In this document: piece after piece, positions 22,378 through 34,045 of the stretch
Layout of the letters: every line of letters starts with the position of its first letter
Position numbering within the stretch: the stretch's first letter is position 1
DNA from: Arenicola marina
Lineage: Eukaryota > Annelida > Polychaeta > Arenicolidae
DNA length: 64,000 bases
Assembly: GCA_964019135.1 (NCBI GenBank)
Contig: OZ025255.1
Coordinates: 27,529,188 to 27,593,187, forward strand
Direction: 5' to 3'
Notes under the pieces: model-generated
The model's database searches: none
What the model was told of the DNA's origin: nothing
What the model saw: the letters and a program-made list of their open reading frames with translations, nothing else
Program-made: the position numbers and the translations under genes

Positions 22378-24229
22378 CTGAAAAGACATCCGTCACATAG
22401 AAACATCACCAAAAAGCGGACTGCCAGAGTTTCGCATGCTGAATTACGGATTGCGCCAATATTCATTCATAGTCAAATACACAAATATGATTGGCTGAAT
22501 GTAACTCGTGGACGTCCACAACCGTTACATAGCTTGGGAACGACCATGATAAAAATGAAATGGTGCGGTTGAAGGCCGCTTTTTTGCACATGAATGCTAA
22601 AAAGAGCCCGTAAACCTCCCGGGGACCATGAAAGCCCCAGATGCAGATTCCATCGTGCTTTCAGGACTTCTAGCTCGGCAGCTCAGCTTGCCTACCAGCT
22701 GCATGAGCAGGGGAGCATCCCCTCATCGTGATGGCGCTTTCCCTGTATTCTGTTATTGTCTCTTGATCGCTATTCCATGTTCGGGCGAACCGTTGTTTAA
22801 GGGTAGCTCACGTATGACTCACGCCTACAAATTACTGCAATAATCCATTTCGCTGGCTCCAACATGGAAGAGGACCCGTCAGCTAAACTAGATTGGGTAC
22901 CAAGTCAACGACGTCACAATGATGAATAGGTGTTGTTTCATGCCACCGCTGTGCACAGGTTGGCTAAACTAGGCCGAGGAACCCTTAGGACAAGGAGACG
23001 CAAAGACGAAATGGTTGCAGACACAGGTGGCCGTGGGGGTTGAACCCGTAACCAGTTGGTGTGCTATATAGTATAGTACCTCACGACCAAGGCCGCTCCC
23101 CGAACAATAAACCAACGCTTGTTCGCATAATTTTATTCAAATTTAAAAAACCGTACATTGGACAATATTAATCACAAATCACGTTTCCACCTTTATTGTG
23201 TATACCGTACATTCCTTGAAAAGCATTGGCTAAAATAGATACATGACTGATTTTATTTGAATTATTAAATGACGTAAATCGAATTATCGAGTACTTTGGA
23301 TACAACTAGATAATGGGAAGGAACAAAATAAGGGAATATGGGTCTTTCTTATTTTGCGGAATTAAACTCACGACAAGTGATCTCCTACGTCCTTGCATGC
23401 TGTCCAGTGGCACGTTGTCACGACGTGCACAAAAAGGTCTCAATACTCATTAAAGATATGTTTAATATGACATAATGTTGGCAATGAATAGCATAGACTA
23501 AACAAAGGGGGGGGGTATATTAACATGATTAGCATGGCTTCGAGCAAAGTCATAGTCACTCTCTGGAGAGTTACTGGGCAGCAGTGATGTGTCCGGGTGA
23601 TCCCCAGACTCCAGAGATGACGATGCCGACCGGCAACAGGAGAACTGCTGTCGACCTTAAAGATGGCTGTCGGCGGACTGTCGCAGCAGTGTCATCATCG
23701 ACGAACGGAGATATCGCCCTAATACAAAGGGGCGTCTCCAGGCTGAGCGATGATAGGAATTAGGATGATAGGAGTTCATACGCTATAACGACGTAGCAGC
23801 CTAGCGTCCAATACTCCGAAGCGCTCGTGGGAGTTGTCTTGATGACATCGGATGTTCTGTCGCCGCCTGTCCTGAAGTAGTCTGCCCACTCCGATGTGGA
23901 TGCTGTATTTATACCGATGGCCACTCACGCGATAAACGCACTATCGACCGCACTGAGCTAATCAACAGCGGCTGCTGCGAACATGGCCATAACCAGAATG
24001 ACTCGACCGAAACGAGTAAATCAACGATCACTGCTAATTAAATTGAGACAGTCACATTACAAGTGAAACTCACATTACATGCGAAGCAGACTGATAACCG
24101 TTTTCACGACACACGTCCTTTCTGAAATAAAAGCGGCCTAAAGTACGGCCCCCACCCTTCTAAACGCCGTTAAAAACAGCGGTTTTCCCACACCTAAACC
24201 AGGCCTACATTGGCGCCTGAACCACACTT
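22378..24229. other. Non-coding spacer between zf16 and zf17
   Basis: No finger motif or other domain is visible on either strand. A tRNA-like fragment near 23030-23060 and a short G run near 23507 are the only landmarks. Confidence 0.55.
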
Positions 24230-24598
24230 TCACCTAATGCTATGCACTCTCCTCATGTGGTCAGTCAGTCCCTTTTTGTACCAGTAGCTATTGCCACACA
24301 GCTCACACACGTGCTGCTTGATGCCTGTGTGCTTGGTCATGTGGCCCCGCAGCATGCTAGAGGATGAAAAGCCCTTGTTACACTCCGGGCAGTTGTACTT
24401 GTAGATCCCTTGGTGCAGCAACAGGTGGCTGTGAAGACCCTGACTCGACTTGAAAGACACCGAACAGATGTCACATCGCAACCCGCCGCGGCCGGGTGTT
24501 CGTGATTGCTTAGTTTGCTGGGCAATGGTTGCCAACACGTCAGCCATCTGCGATTGGTCGGCATCAGCGCCCATGGCAACCAACAACCCGTCCGCGCC
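24230..24598 (-). CDS. zf16: terminal three-finger exon
   Basis: Acceptor TACTGCTTGCAG, start 24598 in phase 0 (GADGLLVAMG), 122 residues, own stop. A 41-residue lead containing ADQSQMADVLATIAQQTK (perhaps a short helix) precedes fingers at 42-62 (CDICSVSFKSSQGLHSH), 70-90 (CPECNKGFSSSSMLRGH) and 98-119 (CELCGNSYWYKKGLTDH). Linker 1 is HQGIYKYNC and linker 2 is HTGIKQHVC. The YWYKKGL helix recalls YLYKHHL in zf8 and YFYKHHL in zf9. Confidence 0.93.
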   Translation of the reverse strand, partial: GADGLLVAMGADADQSQMADVLATIAQQTKQSRTPGRGGLRCDICSVSFKSSQGLHSHLLLHQGIYKYNCPECNKGFSSSSMLRGHMTKHTGIKQHVCELCGNSYWYKKGLTDHMRRVHSIR

Positions 24599-24689
24599 CT
24601 GCAAGCAGTAAAAAATGAAAATGGTGTGACTTTTGGGGTGGATATTTGGTCCGGCAACTGAAGCGTGAAGGTGAATGTGTTCCTGTGTG

Positions 24690-24800
24690 GGTTGGATGGT
24701 TATTCCGGACGCTTTAACCACACCATATCGCGTCAATGGGAGAAGGAAGGGAGAGTGGAGCCAATGTCCCCGGGGTATCCGCCTTTTTCCTGTGTGGGAT
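24690..24800 (-). mobile_element. SINE 3' fragment
   Basis: It contains GGTTATTCCGGACGCTTTAA, ATATCGCGTCAATGGGAGAA and GGAGCCAATGTCCCCGGGGT, matching the body of the reverse SINE at 6508. The tRNA-like head is absent. It sits about 90 bases upstream of the zf16 acceptor. Confidence 0.7.
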
Positions 24801-26697
24801 CTTGTTATGCAGTCTCCATGACCACCTACAGGCATTCCCTCACTCAGAGAGTGTCGACCAGAGAGATCCGAAGTAATCTATTTCAGTCACACGGGTTTCT
24901 CAGCGTAACGCTCCAAGCTGACATATGATAATCGCGCATCGCAAAGGAAATTTAACTGTTATTTTTAACATCTCTCTTTCAGGTGCCATAGTATAAATCC
25001 AACTACAATGATACAATTCGATGTAATGATCTCAGCTTAACAAGTCTTGCAATACAAATGTAACTTGACAATCGCTTGAGAAAGATGAATTTGGTGAAAC
25101 TAAAGTTCTTACCCCACTCGGACCAATCAGACTGATTACTTGCGAGGCAATCTTCTTTAATGAGCGGGGCATGAGGTCTCGTAACCGGTATACAATTGGA
25201 TTTGGATTAGGAGTTAAATACAACAATACTCCTTTGGCTGCACGCAGAGGACGCAAAGCAAGATTCTTTGAAGATAAAAGGACAAGAGTTCACAGAATAA
25301 GTCACCATCCGAAAATTGAGATGGATGGATGAATTCTTGTTTAGGCCACCGTTCCCCATACGTGGGCTTAGTCGGGCCAAAAAACCTACTGGGTTTCAAT
25401 CACATGAAACGATAAAATGACCACGTGCACAGGAGAGGTTTAAAGTCGTAACCACCTGGTCGGCGGCCGAGAACAGCAAAAACTGAGAAAGTGACCTAAA
25501 TCCAAGGGATCGCACAAAGCGATAAGCCCAGTTTCGTTTATGTGGGGCCGTATTCATTAAAATAGCATAACTCTCGGAAAACGCCGTTTTGTGGTAGCCT
25601 ATTACGCCCTTGGCGGTAGTATGCATAATCGCAAGGAACTGTCACAAGTTTACTCACAATCTGACTCATTTGTAAAATTTGTGTGGGTGGTATTTTTCGG
25701 TTCTTAGCTATGAAATTTGTTTCAAAATGTTCTACTTAGCGTTAATTCAAGTAACGCCCATATTCATAAACCACACGTAGTTTACGCACGAACGGTGCAT
25801 TTTCGTCGTAGCTTCACCCACTCGCTGAGCTCCTGATCAAGAAATCATATGCAATATAATATCAGCGCTTTCTTAATGGAGAAAATCCATCTGTTGGGTG
25901 ACTACATTTGTATTTAGAAACGAATAATCGCTCGACAAATGTATACAGTATATAAAAAAGAACATCATCGAAATATACACCTATGAAGGTACCATGCAGA
26001 ACTGCTATGTTTGTTCACAACATGTTTAGCTATAATGTGACACATATACAGTAGCCGACGTTATATGCCTTATGTTAAATGATTTGCGGTTGTTAAGTTA
26101 TCAGTTTTCATACCTTATCATATAAAACTAAGTTTTTTTTTTTAAGGTGGGTTCCCTGCCAGCGACATTTATGTCTTAATCTAGACTCTCCTCGGCCAAT
26201 GCCACTTTGTATCCGGTATTAGTATAACATTATTTTGTTCTCATATATGCGTTTGTTTTTATTATCATGTACCGTTTATTATCATGTATTCCTTGAAACA
26301 TGGCATTCGGTTAAATAAATGATATTCTCTCTCTCTCGACTTACCGCTAAGTCTATTGACGTAGCCTGAGACGCGTGATTTACGTGGTTTATAAATCCCA
26401 CCCCACAGGCAGTCAACTGTCAACACGTATATTATGTACGAAAACAACTTCACTCGTAGTAAGAATTAGCGATTTTATCAATAATGCATACACAGCTTCT
26501 TTCTTTCTACATTGTGCTAAGACACGTCGACTTTCGAAGAAGATATAACGCACAAAGCAATGCAATGTTTGTATTGTCCTGTGCGACTCTTGGTTAAATC
26601 AGTTAAATTGTTCAATTCCTTAGGTAGGCCTATGTTCAACACGTCTCCTCTATATATGGACTTCAGACAAGGTGATGCATCCGCCGAATAAGTGGAA
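24801..26697. other. Non-coding spacer downstream of zf15
   Basis: AT-rich sequence without finger motifs. CCGTATTCATTAAAATAG near 25550 and CCCATATTCATAAACCAC near 25756 look like related repeat ends. Nothing else is recognised. Confidence 0.5.
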
Positions 26698-26703
26698 TTT
26701 ATT
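26698..26703 (-). terminator. Candidate poly(A) signal for zf15
   Basis: AATAAA on the minus strand only 77 bases past the zf15 stop, a good position for a short 3' UTR. Confidence 0.45.
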
Positions 26704-26779
26704 ATATTGTGGTTCAACGGGATTTTCACTGTTCTAATATATCGCATCATGCGTAGCAAAGGAGACATATTGCGACGGC

Positions 26780-27151
26780 TCAAGGTCCAGCTGAGGGCCT
26801 ATGCGGGGGCCCAGCCGGGGGCCCAGCCTCGTGACTGTTAACATGTGCCTTGAGGGAGGTCTGGCATGTATAGGCCTTGCCGCAGACCGGACAGGCGTAC
26901 GGCTTCACCCCGGTGTGTGTGGCCACGTGACCCTTCAGGCCGGCCATGGAGCAGAATCCGCGGTTGCAGTGAGGACAGTGATATCTGTATATCCCCTGGT
27001 GCGCTCGCATGTGGTCTTGAAAGCCGCGGCTACTGGTGAATTGCTTATAGCAGAGATGGCATTGAAACCGTACAACCGCGCCATTCCGCTGCGGGGCGTG
27101 CTGCGTGTACTCAGACGGGCCATCGGAAAGCTTTGCGCCCTTGTCTATTAC
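26780..27151 (-). CDS. zf15: terminal three-finger exon
   Basis: Acceptor CTCTTGTCCTTGCAG, start 27151 in phase 0 (VIDKGAKLSD), 123 residues, own stop. Fingers are at 31-51 (CHLCYKQFTSSRGFQDH), 59-79 (CPHCNRGFCSMAGLKGH) and 87-107 (CPVCGKAYTCQTSLKAH), followed by a Pro/Gly tail (AGPPAGPPHRPSAGP). Fingers 2 and 3 are almost identical to zf14, while finger 1 and the lead differ, so this is a recent duplicate pair changing mainly in finger 1. Confidence 0.94.
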   Translation of the reverse strand, partial: VIDKGAKLSDGPSEYTQHAPQRNGAVVRFQCHLCYKQFTSSRGFQDHMRAHQGIYRYHCPHCNRGFCSMAGLKGHVATHTGVKPYACPVCGKAYTCQTSLKAHVNSHEAGPPAGPPHRPSAGP

Positions 27152-28523
27152 CTGCAAGGACAAGAGAGGCAAGGTCTGAGTAACGCATCGGGAGAATGTA
27201 GGCTACCCCGCGAGCAGGAGAATCCAATGTGAACAGGAGTGTTTGACCTCATGAGAGAAAAAAACAACACATTTTTGCTTTGGTCGGTTTTCACGATAAT
27301 AGATTAGTGTTCTATGCCATTTTTAGCAACGCCTGTCACGAGAATGGTATGCGAGCGGTTGGTTATGGCATCAGGACGGACACGCGGTCACGGGGACAAC
27401 GGAGCGTTACCTTTACCACGATGACACAGCTGATGGGTGCCAATCCGTGGACACAGGTCATTAAGGAGCGAACGAGCGGCTGGCACCACCTAGTCGTAGC
27501 AGACCATAGCGTGACATCAATCGATGGTGACCACACTCACGGGGGGGGTCGTGAACCGAGTGTCTGATGAAGACATTATTTGCAGGCCACAGGTTGTTCC
27601 GCTTTATTTGGGTGCACGGATACGATTTGTTTCGCCTCCTGTGTACCAACGACTGAACTGCGGAGACTCTCACGTCCGCTCGCGTCGAATTACGGTGTCT
27701 ATGAAGCGAAAACCCCATTCAACAGTAAAATATCCTCCTCCTATGTACTGTACTGACACGATTCGCACAATATCCGATATGTTTGCGTCATCCCATGAGT
27801 AAACGCCCGTTCTATAATATTTCACGGCTACCACGAAGGCATACTGCATTGCGTTCTACATACATTTGGGGCCACATTTGGTCCCTTATTCTAAAGCCGA
27901 TGCCAGTCGTAGCGTGCGAGGTTGCTTTATGTGACAAAGGCCAGTCTGTAGCATCTTCAATAGAATTGACGCATTCGAGCGGACGACATTTCCAAATCAA
28001 AGGAGGTAACTGGCGCAACAACATCATTCTAAACAAAGAAACAAACGACGAAAGGAAAGCAGCCGGGGTCTCACTTTGATCATACCGTACCGAATAATAT
28101 ACTTGTCTTTTGCGAGGCGAAATGATGAAGCGGTTTGGCTGGCGAGCAAATCTGTCAACGTTTGTCACGATACGAAAAAATAACGGACGTCCACTGGTCC
28201 ACACTAAACTCCAACTTCCATCGATACAAGGATTGGGCACTTTGTAGCATGGTATGCATCGTCCGATAATATAGGAACAGGACCAGAACCCGGAATATAT
28301 CTTGACATGGTTTTAAAAATCCGCTATCAGATACAACTACTGGAATAAACGTACCATCACAGTGTGTCTCCAAAGACTCCAAAGAATCTCTATGTTACGA
28401 TTTCAAGTTTTAACGAGGGTCCAGTTACACCAATTATGGACTTCAGCAACAATGAATAGAACATGTCGTCAGTTCTTTGTCGTCAAGTAGTCACGCATGG
28501 AGAGAGCAACGCCACAGTAGGCG
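27152..28523. other. Non-coding spacer between zf14 and zf15
   Basis: No coding signal is supported. Open frames here lack domains and overlap on both strands. Confidence 0.5.
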
Positions 28524-28895
28524 TCAAGCTTGAAAGGGGAGTTCCGACACCACTCTGGGTTCAGCCTCGTGAGTTTTCGTATGCGCCTTGAGCGAGGTCT
28601 GACAGGAGTAGGCCTTGCCGCACACCTGACAGGCGTACGGCTTCACCCCGGTGTGTGTGGCCACGTGACCCTTCAGGCCGGCCGTGGAGCAGAAGCCGCG
28701 ATTGCAGTGAGGACAGTGGTATCTATAGATGCCCTGGTGAGCATTCATGTGGTCATTATAACCTTGCATACTGGCAAATTGCTTGCAGCAGATGTGGCAC
28801 TTAGTGCTCCCATCGGCGCCACCATCCCCACGCCGAGAGATGTGCGGCGGGTATACCGGTGGAAAACCGATGCGGGCCCCATCATTGCCAAAGAC
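28524..28895 (-). CDS. zf14: terminal three-finger exon
   Basis: Acceptor CCTTTCTCTTTACAG, start 28895 in phase 0 (VFGNDGARIG), 123 residues, own stop. Fingers are at 33-53 (CHICCKQFASMQGYNDH), 61-81 (CPHCNRGFCSTAGLKGH) and 89-109 (CQVCGKAYSCQTSLKAH). Linker 1 is HQGIYRYHC and linker 2 is HTGVKPYAC, closest in the array to the classical TGEKP linker. Near-identity with zf15 in fingers 2 and 3 suggests overlapping DNA preference, with finger 1 giving the difference. Confidence 0.94.
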   Translation of the reverse strand, partial: VFGNDGARIGFPPVYPPHISRRGDGGADGSTKCHICCKQFASMQGYNDHMNAHQGIYRYHCPHCNRGFCSTAGLKGHVATHTGVKPYACQVCGKAYSCQTSLKAHTKTHEAEPRVVSELPFQA

Positions 28896-31290
28896 CTGTA
28901 AAGAGAAAGGAAATGCCTTAATAGTTACTAATGCAACCGGCACTTAGTCGCAAAGTGTAGACGTAAAGTGAGCGTGAAGTTGAAGATGGTTGCTTGTTCT
29001 TCTTTGAACCGGCCCGGGTACTGCTGGATGGCTAAGTGGGCCTCTCGCTCAGTATGCCCGAAGCCACGGATCGTTAGGAACAGACAACGTTCCACGCGCC
29101 CAGCGTGGACACAACGGTACCTGGTACGGTAGTCATCACACTTCTGTTCTAGACTGTGAATGTGAAATATCTTTTATATTCCTACCGTTCCTTCGCTTAT
29201 TCTTGCAGTGACAGCATTTTTCGTCATCGGAATCGTCACTCATTTAATCCCAGCGAGATTGTTAGAAAGGTGACCACACTGGACTTATGGACTCAGAGGC
29301 ACGGGGAAAACAGAGAGAATCCATAGCTTCGAATAATAAGATCACACGTTCGTTTCTGAAGCAACGTGTGTGTTTATGGAGGCTAAGTTGGGCATAGAAG
29401 CGCGCTTACCATGGATGAGTCACGGCAGCACCCCATCACTTTGGAACTGATTATCGCGGTGAGACAGTGGAGTCTTTTTAATTAGAGAACGATGGTAAAG
29501 TTACTATATAGGGTAATCACCGACGCACCATCTTCACACTTAAACCACCAACCACCAATATGTCAGTCCTTGCGTCACTGGTTACGTCCAGCGTTTAACT
29601 TGGCAGCCACCCATATGTCAGAGAGCGTCACTGGTTACGTCCAGTGTTTAACTTTGCAACCACCGATATGTCAGACCGAGCGTCACTGGTTACGTCCAGC
29701 ATTTAACTTGGCAACCACCGATATGTCAAGAGCGAGCGTCACTGGTTACGTTCAGCATTTAACTTGGCAACCACCGATATGTCAGACCGAGCGTCACTGG
29801 TTACGTCCAGCGTTTAACTTGGCAACCACCGATATGTCAGACCGAGCGTCATTGATTACGTCCAGCATTTAACTTGGCAACAACCGATATGTCAGACCGA
29901 GCGTCACTGGTTACGTCCAGCATTTAACTTGGCAACCACCGATATGTCAAGAGCGAGCGTCACTGGTTACGTTCAGCATTTAACTTGGCAACCACCGATA
30001 TGTCAGACCGAGCGTCACTGGTTACGTCCAGCGTTTAACTTGGCAACCACCGATATGTCAGACCGAGCGTCATTGATTACGTCCAGCGTTTAACTTGGCA
30101 ACAACCGATACGGCAGACTGAGCGAGGGTCACTGATGTAGCGAGTGTTTGTGCCGTGGTCGATTGGTAAATGAGCACGCCTGAACTGTATCGTCATAATA
30201 AAGTGAGAAAAGCATACACTTGTAACCATATATCCCGTATCGCTTCTTGGTTCTTTATTGCAAAATGTACATTTGATGTTATGACGTATAATGTACAAAA
30301 TGTAATTGTCGTCATAAAATGGTCAATTCTATGATAAAACCTGAGACTTCTAATTTAAAACATAAAATAGGCGCTAAAAAATGTACTGAAAAAGTTTAAC
30401 AAGCTCGTATTCTCCAACGTCGTTCATGATTTGTGTCCAGGCATCCAACCGTCCTGTCGTTTGTTTCTGGTTAAGAGTAACTCACACGGTAGAACCACTG
30501 TTCACCAGACTTTCTGAGATTGGTGCTGGTAGAATTTGAGAAGAGCAAGCGACCGGCTGCATGCCGCAAGCGAGCTCTTAAGGTAATGTAGTAAATTCAA
30601 AGTCTATAGCAAATTCCAACGGCACCTACAAACGCTTTTTAGTTGAGTTATGTGCATCAGTTTGGGTGAGTGACCGTCACATATAGCTGCATGACAGAAG
30701 GCCTAAACTTCAAAGTGCGCGACTGACAGCGCCGTCTGACGGAGTCGTATGCTGAAGGAACATGGGAACAAAGTTGCACCACAGGCACGAGCACGTGCCA
30801 AAAACAAACATTGCGCCTGGATCGGACGTTGGTGCTCTGTAAAACGTCTTGCACACACAGATACAAGTGAAAAATCTTGTTGATAGTTTGGAAGAAATTG
30901 ATAGCTAAAAGATTAATATATTCAAAAATGTGATATATAGCCCAGATATTTCAGAATTTCCAAATGCGCCTATTCTTTTTGAAAACCCGCATAGACCCCA
31001 CTATGCGGCAGCAATTCTGGCATCGAAAACCCCAGATTGGGTAGAAATGAGCTTACTGGTTCCACAATCAAATGTTATAAATTTCGATACGGAAGCGTGT
31101 GTGATCGACAGTCACCTCGAAGTTTAACATAAAATTCAAAGAAAACTGCCGCTGCTTTCTCCGCTTACTTTGTGATTAACGACGTCATAATCACCGGATG
31201 AGACATATCCGCTGAGAGGAACTGGTTCTCACGAGCGGCACCAAATTATTCTGGTCAAGAAGAACACATTCGATGATATGAAGGTCAGAA
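28896..31290. other. Spacer between zf13 and zf14
   Basis: It contains the 55-bp minisatellite (29553-30130) and most of a wide inverted repeat (30477-31412). No exon is recognised. Confidence 0.55.
29553..30130. repeat. 55-56-bp minisatellite
   Basis: The unit GTCACTGGTTACGTCCAGCG, then TTTAACTTGGCAACCACCGA, then TATGTCAGACCGAGC recurs about ten times. Two variants (CAGACCGAGC and CAAGAGCGAGC) alternate in a higher-order pattern. Direct repeats without unique spacers rule out a CRISPR array. Confidence 0.95.
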
Positions 31291-31412
31291 TTTATTTTAA
31301 AAAACGTTTACATTTCTGGTTTAGACAATATGGTCCTTTGCTAATCTCAAATTCTACAAGCCCCAATCTCAGAAAGTCTGGTGAACAATGGTTCCACCGT
31401 GAGTTACGTACG
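30477..31412. repeat. Inverted repeat, arms about 65-80 bp
   Basis: The left arm (about 30477-30545) carries GTTCACCAGACTTTCTGAGA then TTGGTGCTGGTAGAATTTGAG. The right arm (about 31340-31412) is its reverse complement with several changes. The 0.8-kb interior has no open frame of note. It may be an old transposon or an inverted duplication of sequence downstream of zf13. Confidence 0.7.
31291..31296 (-). terminator. Candidate poly(A) signal for zf13
   Basis: AATAAA on the minus strand 166 bases past the zf13 stop. Confidence 0.4.
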
Positions 31413-31461
31413 AGTTATGAATGTGCTTGATCCATTTGGGGCTGAGCAAGCCAGTTTTTGG

Positions 31462-31746
31462 TCACTGTCCAGGTTTCGACTTGGGGACATTGTTATCGGA
31501 TACAGTAGGAGCGGTGGGAATGTTGTGTTGCCTCGCCAAGTGATTCTTCAAGCCCGTCGTTGAGCAGAAGCCTCGCTCACAAAAGGAGCAGTGGTATCTG
31601 TATATTCCCTGGTGTGTGCGAACGTGGTCTTTACAGCCGTGAGGAGTTGTAAACCTCTTGTAACAGACGTCACACTGATACGGGTAGTCCTTTCCCCACA
31701 TGTGAGGATGCATTGCTGGGTAACCACTTCCACCTTGCTCAAAACT
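31462..31746 (-). CDS. zf13: terminal two-finger exon
   Basis: Acceptor TCTTATCCTTGCAG, start 31746 in phase 0 (SFEQGGSGYP), 94 residues, own stop. There are only two C2H2 fingers: 25-45 (CDVCYKRFTTPHGCKDH) and 53-74 (CSFCERGFCSTTGLKNH), joined by HQGIYRYHC. Where the third finger should be, a 20-residue polar tail (TAPTVSDNNVPKSKPGQ) ends the protein. The open frame is intact, so the third finger was lost cleanly and not by frameshift. Finger 2 keeps a normal terminal histidine, unlike zf4 and zf7. Confidence 0.9.
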   Translation of the reverse strand, partial: SFEQGGSGYPAMHPHMWGKDYPYQCDVCYKRFTTPHGCKDHVRTHQGIYRYHCSFCERGFCSTTGLKNHLARQHNIPTAPTVSDNNVPKSKPGQ

Positions 31747-32662
31747 CTGCAAGGATAAGAAAGGGAACGTCTCAGTCATGCATTTATACCGCTTGGCACA
31801 CGCTCGGAATAAAAGCGAAGCTCCTCGATGAAGAGCGAATACTATTGCCCAGACAGTCAATTCAGCTCCCTCGCCCATCCAAATGTGGACTAAATCGTCT
31901 GTCCTGAAACAGAACATCCGAAAATGGGCACTGAAGGAATGAGCGAGTGCCCATCGTACCTAATGGTCGTCAAAGTCACTTTTTATTCTGCGCCATAGAC
32001 TCCATTGGATAGGAGATGACAAATAAACCGTTCTTACACGGAAGGTGTTGCGGAACGCTGCTTCTTAGGCCATCCGTGCGGCGCCTGTGTGACGAGAGGG
32101 TTCCACTGCCTCCCAGAAGTAAAGGTATCATAACCCTTTGTGTATATCTAATCTGGTGGGTCGTTGTGCCGTGCACCTTTATCCCACAATCCCGGTGCGG
32201 GTTGATGGTTTTTTTGAAGTCGAGAACGCAGCCAGACCTGCCATCGCCCAGAGAATCCCCTATTTCGCGAGGATCTGGATAGATTGTTTCCACAAGAATT
32301 AGGGCCTACCTCCAAACATGGCTCCTGTCTACCTTGAACCTTCCCACTGGCGCGATATAACCTACAGAGGCTAACATGCCCCACTTAATAAACCAACTAA
32401 CGATACGAGTGGCGCTGTGTGAGTAAGGGGATAAAGTTTCATGCACCGCTCTAACCATTGGAGATAAGATTCCAACAATGGTACTCTTCAGCTGTGTTTG
32501 CACTGTTTGCACGAAACGCCGACATAGAAAGCTACAGAAGATACACCAAAGTCCACATGTAAACTTTTGCTCGATCTTTACTTAACACGAACAATGAAAC
32601 AAACGCTACAGTATCAGATTCACACTTCGTTACAATACAGATGTGTGTACAGATGTCGGTGA
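31747..32662. other. Spacer between zf12 and zf13
   Basis: A short SINE-body piece (CATGGCTCCTGTCTACCTTG, GGCGCGATATAACC) lies near 32318-32365. No exon is recognised. Confidence 0.5.
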
Positions 32663-32668
32663 TTTATT
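32663..32668 (-). terminator. Candidate poly(A) signal for zf12
   Basis: AATAAA on the minus strand 255 bases past the zf12 stop. Confidence 0.4.
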
Positions 32669-32922
32669 CCATCGATTCGAACTTTCACAACGATTCATGG
32701 TCGATTCTTGGCTTGGGGTGTAACAGCTGGCAAGGCGTATCATCACGTATACACCTGCCCTGAATACTAAAAACAAGGACCCTCTTATCCCAGGATGCTG
32801 ATCTTGAGGAGGAATGTCCAGTCGGGGATCACCGACAGAGTTTGAGAGAACCGAACAGAACGTTAATTCAATCCTGTGGTACATACTGCAGAGATACAGC
32901 AGATCTGTGAGTGGAGCTGTTC

Positions 32923-33255
32923 TCACTCAGGACCTTCTGAGAACGACTGCACTCCATCATGGGCCGCCAACATGTGTCGCTTCAGACTCTGCGCGTACGG
33001 ATACGTCTTGCGACACACGGTGCATTGGTAGAGCTTGATGCCTGTGTGTTTGGTCAGGTGGCCGGTGAGACCCTTGGAGCACGAAAAGCCCTGTTGGCAA
33101 TACATGCAGCGGTATCGGTAGATGCCCCTGTGGACCCGACGCACGTGTTCCTCGAGGCCGTGGGACGTCGTAAATAACTTCTTGCATTCTTCACAAACAA
33201 GAATTCGATCCGAGGCCTGGGTCCTGTGCAATTTGTCTTCACCAGGCGTCGTAGC
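32923..33255 (-). CDS. zf12: terminal three-finger exon
   Basis: Acceptor CTTTCCTATTGCAG, start 33255 in phase 0 (ATTPGEDKLH), 110 residues, own stop. Fingers are at 21-42 (CEECKKLFTTSHGLEEH), 50-70 (CMYCQQGFSCSKGLTGH) and 78-99 (CTVCRKTYPYAQSLKRH). Finger 3 is nearly the same in zf10-zf12 (YP(Y/F)AQSLKRHM). The intron just before the acceptor (GGAAAGAAGAGATGAGACC on the plus strand) is also shared with zf11, so the duplication carried intron with it. Confidence 0.94.
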   Translation of the reverse strand, partial: ATTPGEDKLHRTQASDRILVCEECKKLFTTSHGLEEHVRRVHRGIYRYRCMYCQQGFSCSKGLTGHLTKHTGIKLYQCTVCRKTYPYAQSLKRHMLAAHDGVQSFSEGPE

Positions 33256-33718
33256 CTGCAATAGGAAAGAAGAGATGAGACCGGGTCATGGCATCCTCCA
33301 ATTCCATTCCATCTCTCCTAGGCCTAGCGGTCAGTCAATACACATACCGGTACCACCCGGTGGAAAGTCCGATAGCGGAAACAGCCAATCGCCAAAATAA
33401 AGATCAGCGATGCCATGTGAACTTACAAGTCATTGGGTATCGGCACGAGTCAAGCCACACCACAGTTCTGCCGCTCATGTTTGATCGAGTTTCATTGCTT
33501 ACGCCATGGCGAGTTCAGACATAGTTGAACAAAACAAGGAACATGGACAGCAAAACAAGACACGAAAACACTGCTTCGTGATAACGTGACTCGTCACTCA
33601 ATTTCGTATGTCGCATTGCGGTATTCGGCAGCGGCGAAAAAAGTGAGGATGATGTCGCTATTCCGTGAGATGAAATCACATGCCTCTTTGCATACGATGG
33701 CGCACTGTTTAATCCAGG

Positions 33719-34045
33719 TCACGCAAGCTGCTCTCCGCCGTGAGCCGCCAACATGTGTCTCTTTAGACTCTGCGCGAATGGATACATCTTGTGACATACG
33801 GTACAACGGAAGGGCTTGACGCCAGTGTGTTTGGTAAGGTGGCCGTTGAGGCTCATGGCGTTGGCGAAGCCCTGTTGGCAATATGGGCAACGGTGATTGA
33901 AGATGCCCATGTGGATTTGACGCACGTGGTTTAACAGGTTGCGGGGAGTCGCGTACGACCTCTCGCAGTATTTACAACGGTGAGTGCCAGGCACTACCTG
34001 GTGCTGGAACTGGGCGCTGAGTGAAGTCTCTTCACCAGACGGAGC
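33719..34045 (-). CDS. zf11: terminal three-finger exon
   Basis: Acceptor TCTTTCCTTTTGCAG, start 34045 in phase 0 (APSGEETSLS), 108 residues, own stop. Fingers are at 24-45 (CKYCERSYATPRNLLNH), 53-73 (CPYCQQGFANAMSLNGH) and 81-102 (CTVCHKMYPFAQSLKRH). Linker 1 is HMGIFNHRC, so the usual tyrosine is histidine here. Finger 3 and the end MLAAHGG match zf12, whereas fingers 1 and 2 differ strongly in their helix residues. Confidence 0.94.
   Translation of the reverse strand, partial: APSGEETSLSAQFQHQVVPGTHRCKYCERSYATPRNLLNHVRQIHMGIFNHRCPYCQQGFANAMSLNGHLTKHTGVKPFRCTVCHKMYPFAQSLKRHMLAAHGGEQLA

Noticed and set aside
29492..30130. CRISPR-like direct repeats
   Set aside because: Units are contiguous with no unique spacers and the context is eukaryotic; it is a minisatellite.
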